Part shown: positions 11,578 through 22,379 of the stretch, one piece after another
Position numbering within the stretch: position 1 is the first letter of the stretch
Layout of the letters: each line of letters opens with the position of its first letter
NCBI RefSeq assembly: GCF_026230105.1
Contig: NC_079476.1
Span: forward strand, 11,980,709-12,044,708
DNA: 64,000 bases
Direction: 5' to 3'
DNA from: Diorhabda sublineata
Taxonomy: Eukaryota > Arthropoda > Insecta > Coleoptera > Chrysomelidae
The notes under the pieces: model-generated
Databases searched by the model: none
What the model saw: only the letters and a program-made list of their open reading frames with translations
Told to the model about the DNA's origin: nothing
Translations under genes and position numbers: made by a program

Positions 11578-11579
<2 letters not shown>

Positions 11580-11643
<64 letters not shown>
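11580..11643. repeat. (TA)n microsatellite
   Basis: About 64 bp of uninterrupted TA dinucleotides directly abut the 5' end of the R1-type LINE that begins at about 11645. Chance frames through it encode only Y-I repeats. Confidence 0.95.
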
Positions 11644-11644
<1 letters not shown>

Positions 11645-12147
11645 CCTCAGGGGGTCGCACTGCGACTACGGGTGTAGCAAGCCCAAAGCACCCTAGCTAG
11701 ACCTCCACCCCACACCCAAGGTGGACTCTTCCCAAAAAACCCCACTATTCCTAGAAGATTCTCTTCCCCCGACGCTATTAGGTTGCGAGGGCTAGGGGGC
11801 TTCCTACCTTTTTTCCTGTATCCCGGATTGGTTCTGCGCTGTAGTCTGCTGGGAGTGCATCGCTCTGCTTTCGGTTCGTCACACAAGTAGCTGTTGATGC
11901 TGATGTGAGTAGTGGATGATGGCGCTGAATCGGAAGCCAGCCACTACGGGCCCTGATCAGGTAGTATGTATTGAATGTGGAAGTCGGAAGTTCACATTGC
12001 CCCGGGCCAGTCTGGTCCGTCTGTGTGTTCCGGGACTGGCTAAGCGAGGATTGGGCCTCAGTGAACTGGTAGGCGACCGAGGGTACACCCGTTCTCAATC
12101 AACTCGACCCGCCCCCTTACATACGAAGCGCTGGTGACAAGAAATAA

Positions 12148-12672
12148 ATGGATAGCTATGGTTCAAACGACGAAAAAACTGCACTGTCTTTAGAAGGCAA
12201 AGGACAAAATGAAGGAGATATGAACCCAACAGGTTATCACTGGGTGTTTACTACAGACCCTAGTGTTAGGAGATCCTCATTGGCAAGAACACCACCAATG
12301 AATCGCAAAGATTCAACTGTCTCTGCCACGGATGGTGTTTTTGTTAGCCTAGAGACAAACTCTGGCACACGTCAAGATGACAAGACTGGGAGCCCCAGTA
12401 ACACGGCGTACGAAGCAAGTAGCGACAACAGTCACGACGGACTGGCAAAAAATACCAGTTCAGCCAAAAAGAAACGAAAGCGAGACTCACATGGAAAGCA
12501 TATCCCGGATGATACTAGCCAAGAGATGACTGCTGCTATGACCGCCTTGGGTAGTCTTAATAAAAAAGTTGACGAATTAAAAAATGAAGTCAAAGTGAGT
12601 ACAAAGACAAAAACTGAAATCAAGGTAATAACGAGAGAGCTCGTAAGCATAATGGCAACCCTGAACAGATGA
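12148..12672 (+). pseudogene. LINE ORF1 (gag) N-terminal part
   Basis: It begins with ATG after aagaaata and encodes 174 residues: a polar, Ser/Thr-rich N-terminus, a basic K-K-K-R-K-R segment at about 107-112 that could serve as a nuclear localisation signal, then a Lys-rich helical segment with possible coiled-coil character. It ends at a tga. Translation in the same phase continues after that stop and a double taa (12754-12759) into the frame at 13015. The original ORF1 therefore ran through, and this copy is interrupted by stop codons rather than a frameshift here. Confidence 0.7.
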
Positions 12673-13014
12673 ATGGATGTTTTAAACATCAGACACATGC
12701 AGATGGTGCGAAACAACACTGAGCAATCATCGCCAGGTAAGAGCAAAAACTGCTAATAATTTAGCTACGCAAAACAAAGTATAGGAGTCCAAGCTGATGA
12801 AACCAACATAAGACGAGAGCTATTCGATCTTACAAATAAAATACGTACCAGGGTAGAGACGCAAATAACAGCAAGAAAAGGATGGACAGGGCTAGAAGAG
12901 GTAATACATCTCGAGTGGCCAGAAAGCTACTACCAAAGCACCGGTGTTACAGAGCTGGGATCGCTTAGAGAGCTACGAGGAGACCTGGTAATAGTAGCAG
13001 ACCCTGATGTAACC

Positions 13015-13800
13015 TTGACCACCACTACGGAAAGCGACCTAAAATGCAACTTTCCGGAAATAACAAGCCTTATGTGCGAAGAACTTGAGGAAGGGTGTAT
13101 TGAATATGTGAGGACGAACACCAAGGTCATACTCAGCAAAGGCAAAAATGGAGCAAGGTCAAGAACCATGTACATGCTGCCATACAAGGTCAACCCAGAA
13201 GGGAAAAACGACATGGGTCAACTATATCAGTTGCTAGGCAAACTGCAAGCAGAGGTCCAAAACCATGGAGTGACGGAAATTAAAGTAGTAGCCTTCGGCA
13301 AAATTGATAAAATCTACCTTATAAAGTGCGCAGAAGGTATCTTCAGGGGATCTGAGGTCAAAGTGCAAGTTATTATACCTAGAGATCCAAGCCGACTAGC
13401 ACCTAAGTCAAGTAAGGGAGGACCAGCGACGACAACAGAGAAGATTATAATCAAATCTGAAGGAAAGCAATATGCTGACATGCTCCGTTCGATCAAGAGT
13501 AGTGTGAACATAGACGAGATGGGTGTTAAGGTAAAAAGCATTAAGAAAACTGCTAAGGGTGATGTCCTTATGGAGATACTTGGAGAAAAAAATCAAGTAA
13601 CCGCCCTCAGACAAGCTATAATGGACAAGGATAAAGATACCCAGGTAGAAATTAAAAGAGATGAAGACATTATTCATATCTCGGACATAGACGGAGATAT
13701 GAACGCAAAACAGATAGAGCAAGATGTCAGGAAAAGCGTAGTAAACGCAAAAGAAGATGACGTCCGAGTGCTCTCTTGCAAACCAGAGGGGAAACCAAAC
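13015..13800 (+). pseudogene. LINE ORF1 (gag) central part
   Basis: This is in the same phase as the 12148 frame; coding sense actually resumes before 13015, from about 12780. It holds a Y-A-D-M-L-R-S-I-K-S-S-V-N-I-D-E-M-G segment at about 13470-13525, conserved with the other R1-type gag in the window. Near 13790 the reading moves to the +1 phase, where the zinc knuckles lie, so there is a frameshift. Residues in the old phase after that point are meaningless. Confidence 0.7.
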
Positions 13801-14182
13801 TGCTACACTAGCGGTGAAAAGAAGAGTGGCCAGGGAATTACTCAAAATAGATACCGTGAGAATAGGGTGGGCACGGTGCCAGGTCCGAGCAAGGGTCAAA
13901 ATCACCAGGTGTTTCAAATGTTTGGAGTTTGGCCACCGCACCAATGAATGCAAAGGAACCGATAACTCGAAGATATGTCTTAAATGCGGCAAGGAAAACC
14001 ACAAGGCCAAAGACTGTCCTAACAAAAGCTATTGCCTAACATGCAAAAAAGACGGTCACAGAGCTGACCAGACTGCTTGCCCTTACTACCTTAAGCTTGT
14101 AAAGGAAAAATCAAAAGCAATTAGTGACACCAGACGCAGGCTCAGCACTGCACGCGGTCAAAACTTTAGTGTTCAATATTAA
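13790..14182 (+). pseudogene. LINE ORF1 C-terminus, three CCHC knuckles
   Basis: The knuckles read C-F-K-C-L-E-F-G-H-R-T-N-E-C, C-L-K-C-G-K-E-N-H-K-A-K-D-C and C-L-T-C-K-K-D-G-H followed by a cysteine, with all zinc ligands in the first two intact. An array of three knuckles preceded by a V-R-I-G-W-A-R-C segment is the hallmark of R1-clade gag proteins, which package the element RNA. The frame ends at 14182, where the endonuclease begins a few bases away. Confidence 0.85.
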
Positions 14183-14886
14183 AATACTTCAAGTCAACGT
14201 TGGACGTACCTATGCAGCTCAAGACATGGCGTATGCCACCGCAGTTCAGCAAGGTATTGATATTTTGGTAACTGGGGAACCGAACAAAAGAAGAACTAAA
14301 GAACAAACTAGATCAAGGACAGCAGGCATAATGTGGGGGTCCTACTTCTGAATAAAAAGCTTGGCGTAATAAACCACGTAGCTAAACTCAAAGATCTTGA
14401 GCTGATATGTTGCTATATATCCCCAAACATCAGCTTGGAAGACTACAAAACTGAGGTGGACAGTATAATGGAGCACATAACGACAACAGTGATGTCATTA
14501 TTCTGGGAGACCTAAGTGCCAAGTCCCCAATGTGGGGATCACCTGTAACCGATGAAAAGGGTCAATAATGGGTGGAATGGATCAACGCTCGCGATTTGGT
14601 GGTTCTGAATACTGGAAATGAGCCCACATTTTTCCGAGGAGATAGCGAGTCCTTTATTGATGTCACCATAGCAACCAATCGTGTATCTCAAAGAGTAATC
14701 AACTGGGAGATACTTGAAACCGAAACACTGACGGAGCACAGATATATCGCATTCGAAATTAAGTTAAATAGAGCGAAGTCCAAAACAACTTCAATAAGGC
14801 CCCTTATTGATTGGACCGCCTTTAAAGCCTGCCTTAAAGAGTTGCTTACCATTACGCCAAATGAAGTGAGTCATGAGCAAATTTAA
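14170..14886 (+). pseudogene. LINE ORF2 endonuclease domain (APE-type), truncated
   Basis: The domain is spread over three phases. N-terminal I-L-Q-V-N-V-G-R and D-I-L-V-T-G-E-P lie at 14187-14282; the central Y-I-S-P-N segment is near 14413; I-L-G-D-L-S-A-K-S-P-M-W-G-S is near 14500-14540; the C-terminal L-N-T-G-N-E-P-T-F, S-F-I-D-V-T and L-T-E-H-R-Y are at 14602-14748. These are the nuclease motifs of R1-type ORF2, which nick the target DNA. Frameshifts and an in-frame stop (14567) inactivate it. The reverse transcriptase is absent. Confidence 0.8.
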
Positions 14887-14892
14887 ATAATT

Positions 14893-15075
14893 ATGAAGCA
14901 TACCCAAAATTGAATATTATTATTAGAATAGAAGTCATTTACAGAGTTGGCGGTAAATATTCCCACAAATTGTAGCGGAATGCGAGAAAAGATGATATCG
15001 ATTTGGTTTCAATTGGCAAGTGATTGTGCATTTTTTTGCATTGTAAAATATTGAGCCCTCAACTAATTCTGAACG
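14893..15075 (-). mobile_element. Jockey-type LINE 3' end, 5'-truncated
   Basis: About 180 bp match, by eye at roughly 80 percent, the 3' end of the Jockey-type fragment at 39.1-39.3 kb. On the minus strand both finish with attctaataataatatt. It lies end to end with the truncated R1-type element. Confidence 0.75.
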
Positions 15076-15079
15076 TGCA

Positions 15080-16090
15080 TTTTATTAGATTTTTCTTTAA
15101 TAATAAATTATCATTTTTCTCAGATAATAAAACTGAATTGGTTAAAAATTTGTAATTGATATTTCTTACAAACCATCCCATAACAAAATAATGAACTTGA
15201 ATATAAGAACAGAACTGACTTTTGGAAAACACTGAATATTTTAAAAATTTACAGTAAAATTCAACTAAATTGCTGCATTTGAAATTTGGAAGTAGCAATA
15301 CACTTAAAAAACCTCTTTTTGAGAGGACCTCAGTTCCCTTAGAAGGTTATTTTTCTTTAACTTGAAACTGAAATCATATATATTATTATGCAATTTGCAT
15401 TTGACACAAAAAATTCTAAATCCCATCCATAAAAAACTCCCAACAAGGACACTCATCCTTAAAAATTAAAAATTTGTTTGTGTTATTGCATAACATCAAT
15501 TTCATGTCTTTTTATAAACGACTTGAAAAATGACTTCACATACATAAATATTTATGTTCTACTCGCATGTGCAAAATTGTAAATAAATAATACTTTTAAA
15601 TTATTGATCATTTGAGTACATATTAACACTGAAGGATTTCTTGTCCCAAAAACTTACCATTATAATATTTATTGTAACCAACACACTAACCACACTAACG
15701 GAAGGCAAATGAATATGGCGATACGGAGCTTGTATTTCTTCTTCTACTAAAGGCTATAAAGGCCTCAGCTACCAAGGCTATTCGGCCTGGATTTAGTATT
15801 AAGTCCCTTGAAAATGTAGAAATGTACTGAAAATTTCCACTGTTCGGAAATTTAATTAACGGGGAAAGAACCATAAACCTTATTCCGATTATTGAACAAA
15901 TAATGGAGAGAATGTATATTATTAATATTTGAGAAATAATTGTCTTGCTTTTTACTAGAAGGACTTAATCCGAAGACACTTTGTTGAAGTTGTGTAAGAA
16001 CACCAGTGTAGCTCAGTAGTTGGAATGAATTTTTTAAAAAAATGAAAGTTTCTTTTCTATATAATTTAGATGACGAAGAAACCATTCAAG
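15080..16090. other. AT-rich stretch without recognised genes
   Basis: Only chance frames (15059-15298 and 15852-16085, both minus). No supported function. Confidence 0.4.
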
Positions 16091-16095
16091 ACAAT

Positions 16096-16284
16096 GAGAA
16101 TAACTTGAATTTTCCACTTGAATAGAAATGAAGGTATTTGTTGAGAGTCTTTATTAAAAATGAAGAGTCTGGTTTCTAGGGTATATATGAGAATAACTAG
16201 TTAATTTTTCCACTTGAATAGAAATGAAGGTATTTGTTGAGAGTCTTTATTAAAAATGAAGGGTCTGGTTTCTAGGGAATATAT
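16096..16284. repeat. tandem duplication of a 93-bp unit
   Basis: The unit starting gagaataact at 16096 repeats at 16189. Both copies contain the same ttccacttgaatag and ttgagagtctttatt segments and end in ggtttctaggg. A few substitutions and one small indel separate them. Confidence 0.9.
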
Positions 16285-16289
16285 TTCGA

Positions 16290-17635
16290 ATATGATTAAT
16301 CACGAAGTATGTAATGATATCCAATCTAAGACAACAATACATAATAGAATGAAAATAAATTGTTAACATTGTTAATGGCAGATTAGTAAAATTATTAGAA
16401 GCCAAAGAAATATTTCAGTTTAGGATTGCAATTTGGGCCAATTTATTTAAGAGACTTTGAAATAAATAACTACTACTGCATGATTGTTAATTAAATTTAA
16501 ATTTTTTATGAGCCTATAAGTAATTTAATTCAATTGCCAAACTTTTTTGATTGGTCTTTCAGTGTTCAAGTGTTTTTACGGGAATATTCTGTTCTTTTCA
16601 ATTTTAGGAATCGAGTGGTTTTAGTTCTTACTTTTTTGAAATTAATTGAATTTTCAATGTTTGCAGTCTCAAACATAGTTTACAGGTCTCTTTATTTTTT
16701 TTTATTACTATTTAGACTGCGAATGAACGTTTTGTACTTTGACTAGATAAATCAAATCTTTTTGTTTTACTTTATATAAAATAAAAGGAAATGGAATAGA
16801 GGATGAAAGATAAATCTTACAGTTATTCAACCAGTAGATGTATATTTAGAGGAACAATAATTTAGTGACCAAAACAAAAAATTTTCATTTGGTCAGATTC
16901 ATCTGATTTTGTTTAGATAAGTACAAGTTAATTCGATATTTTTTGGAAAGCTCTTTAGATTTCCTTTGAAATTGAACTGAGTTTGATTCTTCAGTCATTT
17001 AATATTAATTGTGCTTGTATAGCATTATATATTAAAAAAATGAGAGGTGCATTATAAATTATTTTCATGTATCTTTTACGTTAATTTATCATAAGTTTGT
17101 AACAGAATAATTTCATTCAAGCTATCACTGTTAAAAGCATAATATTATAAAGTTGTATTAATTGTTACACACAAGTAGTTTTCTCTATAATATCGATGTT
17201 TTATTAGTAGCTTCCAAGTTTTGAATGTTCGTTTAGTTCGTTGTTAAGTGACAGGAAAAAATAACTTTTGCACGTTCTCTTTGGATAAAGTTGATTCTTA
17301 AAAGCATTTTCCATGTAAACTAAGTTTCATTCGACGACAACCCTATTAAATTAAATAGCAGAAATTCAGAAGTTACTGCAATAAATATTCTTTAGACCAA
17401 ATATAAATATAATGTATTTACTAAATTTTATTCCAAACTCAGCTTGAAAATTATGAAAATCAATGAGATATTTTCTACACATTCAATTTGATTCTTCAAA
17501 GTTTGAATTTTATGGTAATTATTAATTAATAGCCAACGGCTATACCACACATTGCGCGTCCTGGGGTTAAGAGTAATAATAATTCTGCACTTTACCCGAA
17601 ATTAAATGTATATAGAAATTAAGCATAAGGAAACA
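16290..17635. other. AT-rich stretch without recognised genes
   Basis: The plus frame 16534-16746 is hydrophobic and low-complexity; it matches no family. Nothing else supported. Confidence 0.4.
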
Positions 17636-17640
17636 GAAGA

Positions 17641-17947
17641 TGATATCGTCACTGCGCGTGCGGATCCGCGTAAGAGCAATTTGTAAAGACCGCGTATTTG
17701 CTTTTTAATAATTTTACAGGAGGAAGAAAAAACTTGCTGCCAACTTCAGGCCTCCTACTGTTCCGCGGTATTGTTTCGATAGCACAACTGACGTTTCTCA
17801 TTGGATAATTCAAATCAGATGAAGTCTAGTATAAGCCAATAGGCGTTTAGAATCGGTCAGCATGATATTTGAATTTTGCGCGTTTTGCTGTTACGCGGTA
17901 TTTACAAACTGCTCTTACGCGGTTTCGAACAAGCAGCGACGATATAT
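17641..17947. mobile_element. small non-autonomous TIR element
   Basis: The first about 60 bp (17641-17700, with ccgcgtaagagcaatttgta) are repeated inverted at 17889-17947 (tttacaaactgctcttacgc), at roughly 80 percent identity. The terminal repeats are clearly GC-richer than the surroundings. Length about 307 bp, no coding capacity. A MITE is the simplest reading; the superfamily is not identifiable. Confidence 0.6.
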
Positions 17948-17954
17948 TATAAAA

Positions 17955-19050
17955 TAACAAAACACATGTTTTTCACGGCTTTTTGTATAGTAAGATCTTT
18001 ATTGTAACCTTTGTTGTAGTAAAATCCATTTAAGTACTATTCAAAATCCAAAAAGTTTCTAATAACTGTATTTTTGAAAATAAAATATTTTTAAAAAGTG
18101 ACAAGTGTTGCAAACGACATTTCTGGCGCTGCCCGAACAGGATTCTCGTACAGAAGCCACCCGCTTCCTGGTCAATTGTAATTGTTTGACGAGAAATCAC
18201 TGAACCTGGGAACAGAAGGAAGAGCATGCTGAGGAAATCATAAGTGATCATTATTTTGTAAATGTTTACTCCTTTTTATCCCTTTATGAGCATTTTTAGT
18301 GATATTTCTCAGAATAATTTACATTTACTTTTCGATAATCTTGTCATAGATAGTTACCTAACCAAATAACTCAATAAGCAATATGCCAATGAATAATAGT
18401 GATATCTCTAGCCTTTATAAAATCAGCCGATAACTTAATTGCTTTTCTATCGACACAAAATATTACTTCAGCACAAGAATTCATTTTAAATGCTAATAGT
18501 CCAGTAACTGAAGACCTGAATATATCGAAAGCTCCAGTTAATTCCGAGAATTATTCCCTTGTGGCGCAATTTGTAGGTCATGACAAATACTGTCAAAGGA
18601 GAAAATCTTTAACACGATAGCGGCTAAGAATGGGGCCCAAAATGGGCCCCTAAACCCTGGAAAATGGGTTTTCCGCCGATATCGGCCAAAATATAGGACT
18701 TAGAGACATTTCCTTTAGACAAAAGATGGAGATCTTTTCATTATCTACAATAATGACCTCCACCAATTTTTTCGCAAGACCAATATTTTTCGCAAAAATG
18801 GACGTCGATAAATCCGTAATTTTCCTAGTGAATAGATATAGTAGTTTCTGGCCGAATTTTCGCTCGATGGAGTTGAAAATACATTGATCTCTATCTTTTG
18901 ACCTCTGGAGACCAATTGTAGATGGCGTCTGGGCATTTGCTCTGCTCGCTAAGTCGCGGATTGCGTAAATGAAAACCCCGACAAAAATGAATTTCTCGAC
19001 CTTTACTGGCGTATTACATGTGTTGCTTTTGGACTAAGTGGCGTTTGAGA
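17955..19050. other. stretch without recognised genes; one compact hairpin
   Basis: A perfect 8-bp hairpin (ggggccca, loop aaa, tgggcccc) lies at 18632-18650 and stands out from the AT-rich context. The plus frame 18399-18620 begins near a possible splice acceptor (tctctag) but is not recognised. The minus frame 18745-18936 is likewise unrecognised. Confidence 0.4.
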
Positions 19051-19053
19051 TCT

Positions 19054-19500
19054 CTATTTTCTTAGCCAACGCTGAGTATCATCTCTCAAGGATTCTGATT
19101 TCGACACAAGTACAATAATACGCTTCTTTGTCAAACCTCCTTTTTTCTTCTCTTTTTCTATTGAAGCTGGTAAATCACAGAATAAACAATTGTTTTTGAA
19201 GTCAAAACCACCACTGGAACGCTTTTTGTGTCTCTTTGGGCTTGTTAAATGATCCAGTCTTCTTGAATGGTGCTTTGCAAAGTCGTTGTAAGCGAACTTG
19301 CCTCGAGATTTAATAGTGTGGCGTTCCCTACACTTATTATGCATTTGTTCGGAGGATTGTTTCTGGAGCATAAGGTGAAAATTATCGCCTCTTTCCTTAC
19401 TCACTTGAATCAAAGTGTCTAAACCACGAGCAACATTTACACTGTCATCCTCAACATCCTGCTTACAAACAAAGCATTCTGAAACCGAGTCCGCCTCCAT
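19054..19500 (-). CDS. unclassified Cys/His-rich protein, insect multicopy type
   Basis: An ATG-started 148-codon frame. Near the N-terminus it has C-F-V-C (residues about 9-12), then a G-L-D-T-L-I-Q-V-S-K-E-R-G-D segment (27-40). A H-N-K-C-R pattern follows (about 54-58), and a second cluster C-L-F-C lies at about 105-108 after F-D-F-K. Two CxxC pairs with an intervening His/Cys suggest zinc binding. I recall uncharacterised, probably transposon-associated insect proteins with this layout, but no named domain. It ends after R-D-D-T-Q-R-W; family members as I recall them continue further, so this may be a first exon or a truncated copy. Confidence 0.5.
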   Translation of the reverse strand: MEADSVSECFVCKQDVEDDSVNVARGLDTLIQVSKERGDNFHLMLQKQSSEQMHNKCRERHTIKSRGKFAYNDFAKHHSRRLDHLTSPKRHKKRSSGGFDFKNNCLFCDLPASIEKEKKKGGLTKKRIIVLVSKSESLRDDTQRWLRK

Positions 19501-19504
19501 TTCT

Positions 19505-20436
19505 AGAACAAGACCTACACCAAAAAATCAATAATATAATTGTCACAACAATAATCCCAAATTGATAATGTAAATCAAAAGCACCCAAACCTTATTTTCT
19601 GCTCAACGAACAACTTAAGAAAAAATCTTCAAAATTGACTAATTTTTTTTAATGGCTGATTCAAGAAAAATTTTGAAATTCCTGACTAAACACTTTTCAC
19701 TTTTTTTAAATTCCCGAACTATTTATATTTATTTATCGAATTAATTTATTATATTTATTGGATAAATAAATAATATGAATAACCGGGCACGCCAACGACT
19801 CCAAAACAGAGCTTGTTTACCAACAGAAGCAGCCGACGAACGTTGCTGCGTGACCACGCGAGGTTAGGGTATGTGCCACGCCAAGAGTCTCGGACGGAGA
19901 GCATAGAAACGAAGGGATATAATTGTAGAGAACATTCAAGAATCAAGGAGAGAAGTAGGAATAAATTTATATCACTGGAAAGGTGAGAATATGAGCTTTA
20001 GTTTGGTGTAGTTATTGATCCTTAAAAAATAAAGAGCAAAGAACAAGAAGAGTTTAAACATGAAAGTCCAGTTTTAGCCCATAGTCTCAATTTTCCTTGA
20101 TTTCTGGGGAATTTCTAGCCCTGATTTAAAATTGAAGAATGGATTCAAAAAATAGAGAATCTCAGCTTTCATGTGATGTACCTTGTGAAACAATGCAATG
20201 AATAAAAAATTTTTAATTCACGCTTGTTCTAAAGATTCTATGGAACTCCATGCACGGCTGGATAATGCTAATAAACAAATTGGTTTTTTTTGAACGCCAG
20301 AAAGATGGTGTACAAATTTTTCTGACATCAATTAAGACATCCCAAGGGCCCATTAACAAAGAAAAGAAACAGAAAAGAATGATTTTTCAAAAAAAATATG
20401 AATGGATTAATGAAACACACACACACACACAAAATA
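19505..20436. other. intergenic stretch up to a (CA)n tract
   Basis: GC-richer patch at about 19780-19930 without a supported gene. A short (CA)n tract at about 20416-20431 ends where errantivirus sequence begins, so it marks the 5' truncation point of that element. Confidence 0.5.
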
Positions 20437-21136
20437 CTTTCGTCCATATTTATATGGCCGTCAGTTCAATATAATAACAGATCATAAACCTCTTGTGTGG
20501 TTGAACTCTTTAAAAGAACCAAATTCCAAATTACTTCGTTGGGGAATTAAATTAGAAGAATTTGACTATAAAATTTTCTATACAAAAGAAAAATCAAATA
20601 ATGTAGATTGTTTATCGCGAATAGAACTCCATACTAAAGATACCAATTCATTTTGGAACGATAAGACATTTTGGAGAGATGTCGATGAAATTTTAGGCGA
20701 AACATCAAATTATTACAATAACCCTAGTACGTCCGAACAAACGAATCAAACTTTAAATGCCCCTTTACCAACTACCAATAAACTAATAAATGACACCACG
20801 ATCGACATTGAAGAAACAATTGCAGAAGACGACATTCAGAAAAACTCTAGCGACCAACAAAATAAAGATACAATACTTTCGAATTATGATGAAAATCCAA
20901 TTATAGGCATATCGTCGATTGAATGTGCTGCTAATTATGGTAAAAATTAAATATCAGTTTTACTTTCACCCGCAAAATTAAAAAGAATCGTTTTATTTGA
21001 CAATAAACACCGGTTCTTAGTTCAGCTATCTAAAAATAATTTTGAAAACGATGTAATCAATCTTATTAAAGAATATATAATTCCAAATATTCAATATTAT
21101 CTATACGAAGATCCTGGCCTTTACGAACCATTCTCA
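20437..21136 (+). pseudogene. errantivirus pol: RNase H tail and linker
   Basis: The phase begins K-Y-F-R-P-Y-L-Y-G-R and runs through I-T-D-H-K-P-L-V-W-L to V-D-C-L-S-R-I, the conserved end of the retroelement RNase H domain; the D in T-D-H is part of its catalytic set. A Thr/Asn-rich linker follows. One in-frame stop (taa at 20948-20950) interrupts it, after which the same phase continues to the integrase at 21143. This part lies outside the duplicated arm and exists only once in the window. Confidence 0.8.
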
Positions 21137-21890
21137 GCTTGCTTGCAAAAATATTTCAAATCATCATCCATAAAACTGAAAAAATGTTCCATAACATTAC
21201 TAGATGTCACAAACAAGGACGATATCAAAGAAATAATAAAAAATTATCACGAAAGTAAATCAAATTACCGTAGAATTAATGAAACCTTTCAAAGAATCAA
21301 AGAAAAGTATTATTGGCCGGAAATGAAAAAATCTATTCAAACATATATTAACGAGTGTGAAATATGCCAACAGTGCAAATATAATAGGCATCCCGTAAAT
21401 TTGAAAATGATTTTGACACCGACTGCGAATAAACCATTCGAAATCATCCACATCACTTTTGAAAACTCAAAATTTTTAACGACACTTGATAGTTTTTCTA
21501 AATATGCCCGAGCATACCATTTAAATGTACTTTCTGGCACAGAAATAGCGAACAAATTGATAAAATACTTTTCCCATCACGGTATACCAAATGAAATTAT
21601 TTGCGATAATAGCACGGAATTTAAAAATAAACAGTCATTACATAATTACATAAAATTAAAATTCATTTTTGCTCCCCTGATCACCCTCAATCGAACGGAA
21701 TTATAGAACGATTTCATTCAACGATAATAGAGCATTTAAGACTATTAAATTCAGAAGGATTCTCCAACAAACCTATAGAAACTAAAATGACAAATGCTAT
21801 AATAATTGAAACCAATGGATATAATGTACATATTACTGACAATGATTCATTCGATACCGCAACCGATAATCTTCTAATCAATGACTGTTA
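21137..21890 (+). pseudogene. errantivirus integrase, inactivated
   Basis: Zinc-binding N-terminus with Y-Y-W-P-E-M-K and C-E-I-C. Core region: H-I-T-F then T-T-L-D-S-F-S-K; I-I-C-D-N-S-T-E-F; and, after a frameshift near 21665, G-I-I-E-R-F-H-S with the catalytic glutamate. In retroviral-type integrases the first catalytic aspartate follows the H-I of this core, and none is seen at that position. The stretch after 21770 is shorter than in intact integrases, suggesting an internal deletion. Frameshift, missing acid and deletion together make it non-functional. Confidence 0.8.
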
Positions 21891-22198
21891 ATGTTAATAA
21901 ACATAAAGAACGTTCTAAATTATTGTATGCCAATATCAATGCTGATTTATCTAATCAAAAATATAATCGTTTAGAAATAATAAATAAAAATCGAGAAAGT
22001 CTTGAAATATTTGTAGCAAACCAAAAGATTTTTATAAAAAAGAAAAAGAGACAGAAAAACACAAACAAATTTCATAAGCCGGTTAGTATCAAATCAGTAA
22101 ATACCAAACGCAAAGTAGTCTCGACGGCAAAACACGCAAAAATTCACATGAGTAACATAAAACGGCCTTTAAAAAGAATATATTCATTTGACAGCTAA
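21881..22198 (+). pseudogene. errantivirus pol C-terminal basic region
   Basis: The 105-codon frame is strongly basic and contains K-H-K-E-R-S-K-L near the start, F-V-A-N-Q-K-I-F-I-K-K at about 45-55 and R-P-L-K-R near the end. This matches the DNA-binding tail of errantivirus integrases in character and position, directly before env, and overlaps the env frame by a few bases as is usual. It is separated from the integrase core by a phase change. Confidence 0.65.
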
Positions 22199-22376
22199 TT
22201 ATCATTTCAGGTTACCCGGAATCCTCGGATTCAAAGAAATAATTACACTTAGAAACCTCCAAGATAACTCTGGTTTACTATCCTTGAAACTTGGCATCGT
22301 AAAAGTAACCGAATACTATCACTCAATATTTTATTATTATGATATAAATCCCATAGTTATACAATTTCAAAATTAA
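22188..22376 (+). pseudogene. errantivirus env, N-terminal fragment
   Basis: A 62-codon frame starting inside the end of pol. It contains N-S-G-L-L-S-L-K-L-G and a Y-Y-H-S-I-F-Y-Y-Y-D segment at about 28-52, resembling the mature N-terminus of insect errantivirus envelope proteins (related to baculovirus F proteins). It stops at Q-N, and the reading continues in another phase from about 22400. Confidence 0.6.
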
Positions 22377-22379
22377 AAA

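Larger units (their letters stand above)
11645..14886 (+). mobile_element. R1-type non-LTR retrotransposon, 3'-truncated
   Basis: A GC-richer leader of about 500 bp precedes ORF1 (gag with three CCHC knuckles) and the endonuclease part of ORF2. The sequence ends after the endonuclease at about 14886; no reverse transcriptase follows. The start directly after a (TA)n tract may reflect insertion into a microsatellite, as known for some R1-clade elements, but the 3' junction is lost. Related to the fragment at 1.8-3.3 kb. Confidence 0.8.

Noticed and set aside
11469..11696. Open frames through (TA)n tracts, here and at 24284-24706, 28072-28278, 30478-30768 and 37111-37320
   Set aside because: They encode only alternating Tyr-Ile across microsatellites; open by composition, not by coding. 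The only part worth noting is the short P-H-Y-A-A-V end after 28202.
13408..14025. 205-codon minus-strand frame
   Set aside because: Antisense shadow of the LINE gag; hydrophobic and without a domain.
16005..16030. tRNA-like gtgtagctcagtagttgga
   Set aside because: Resembles an A box, but there is no B box or T-arm at the right distance and no stem pairing.
21260..21555. Antisense frames over the errantivirus integrase (and mirror frames 27635-27930)
   Set aside because: Shadows of the pol gene on the other strand, with no domain of their own.
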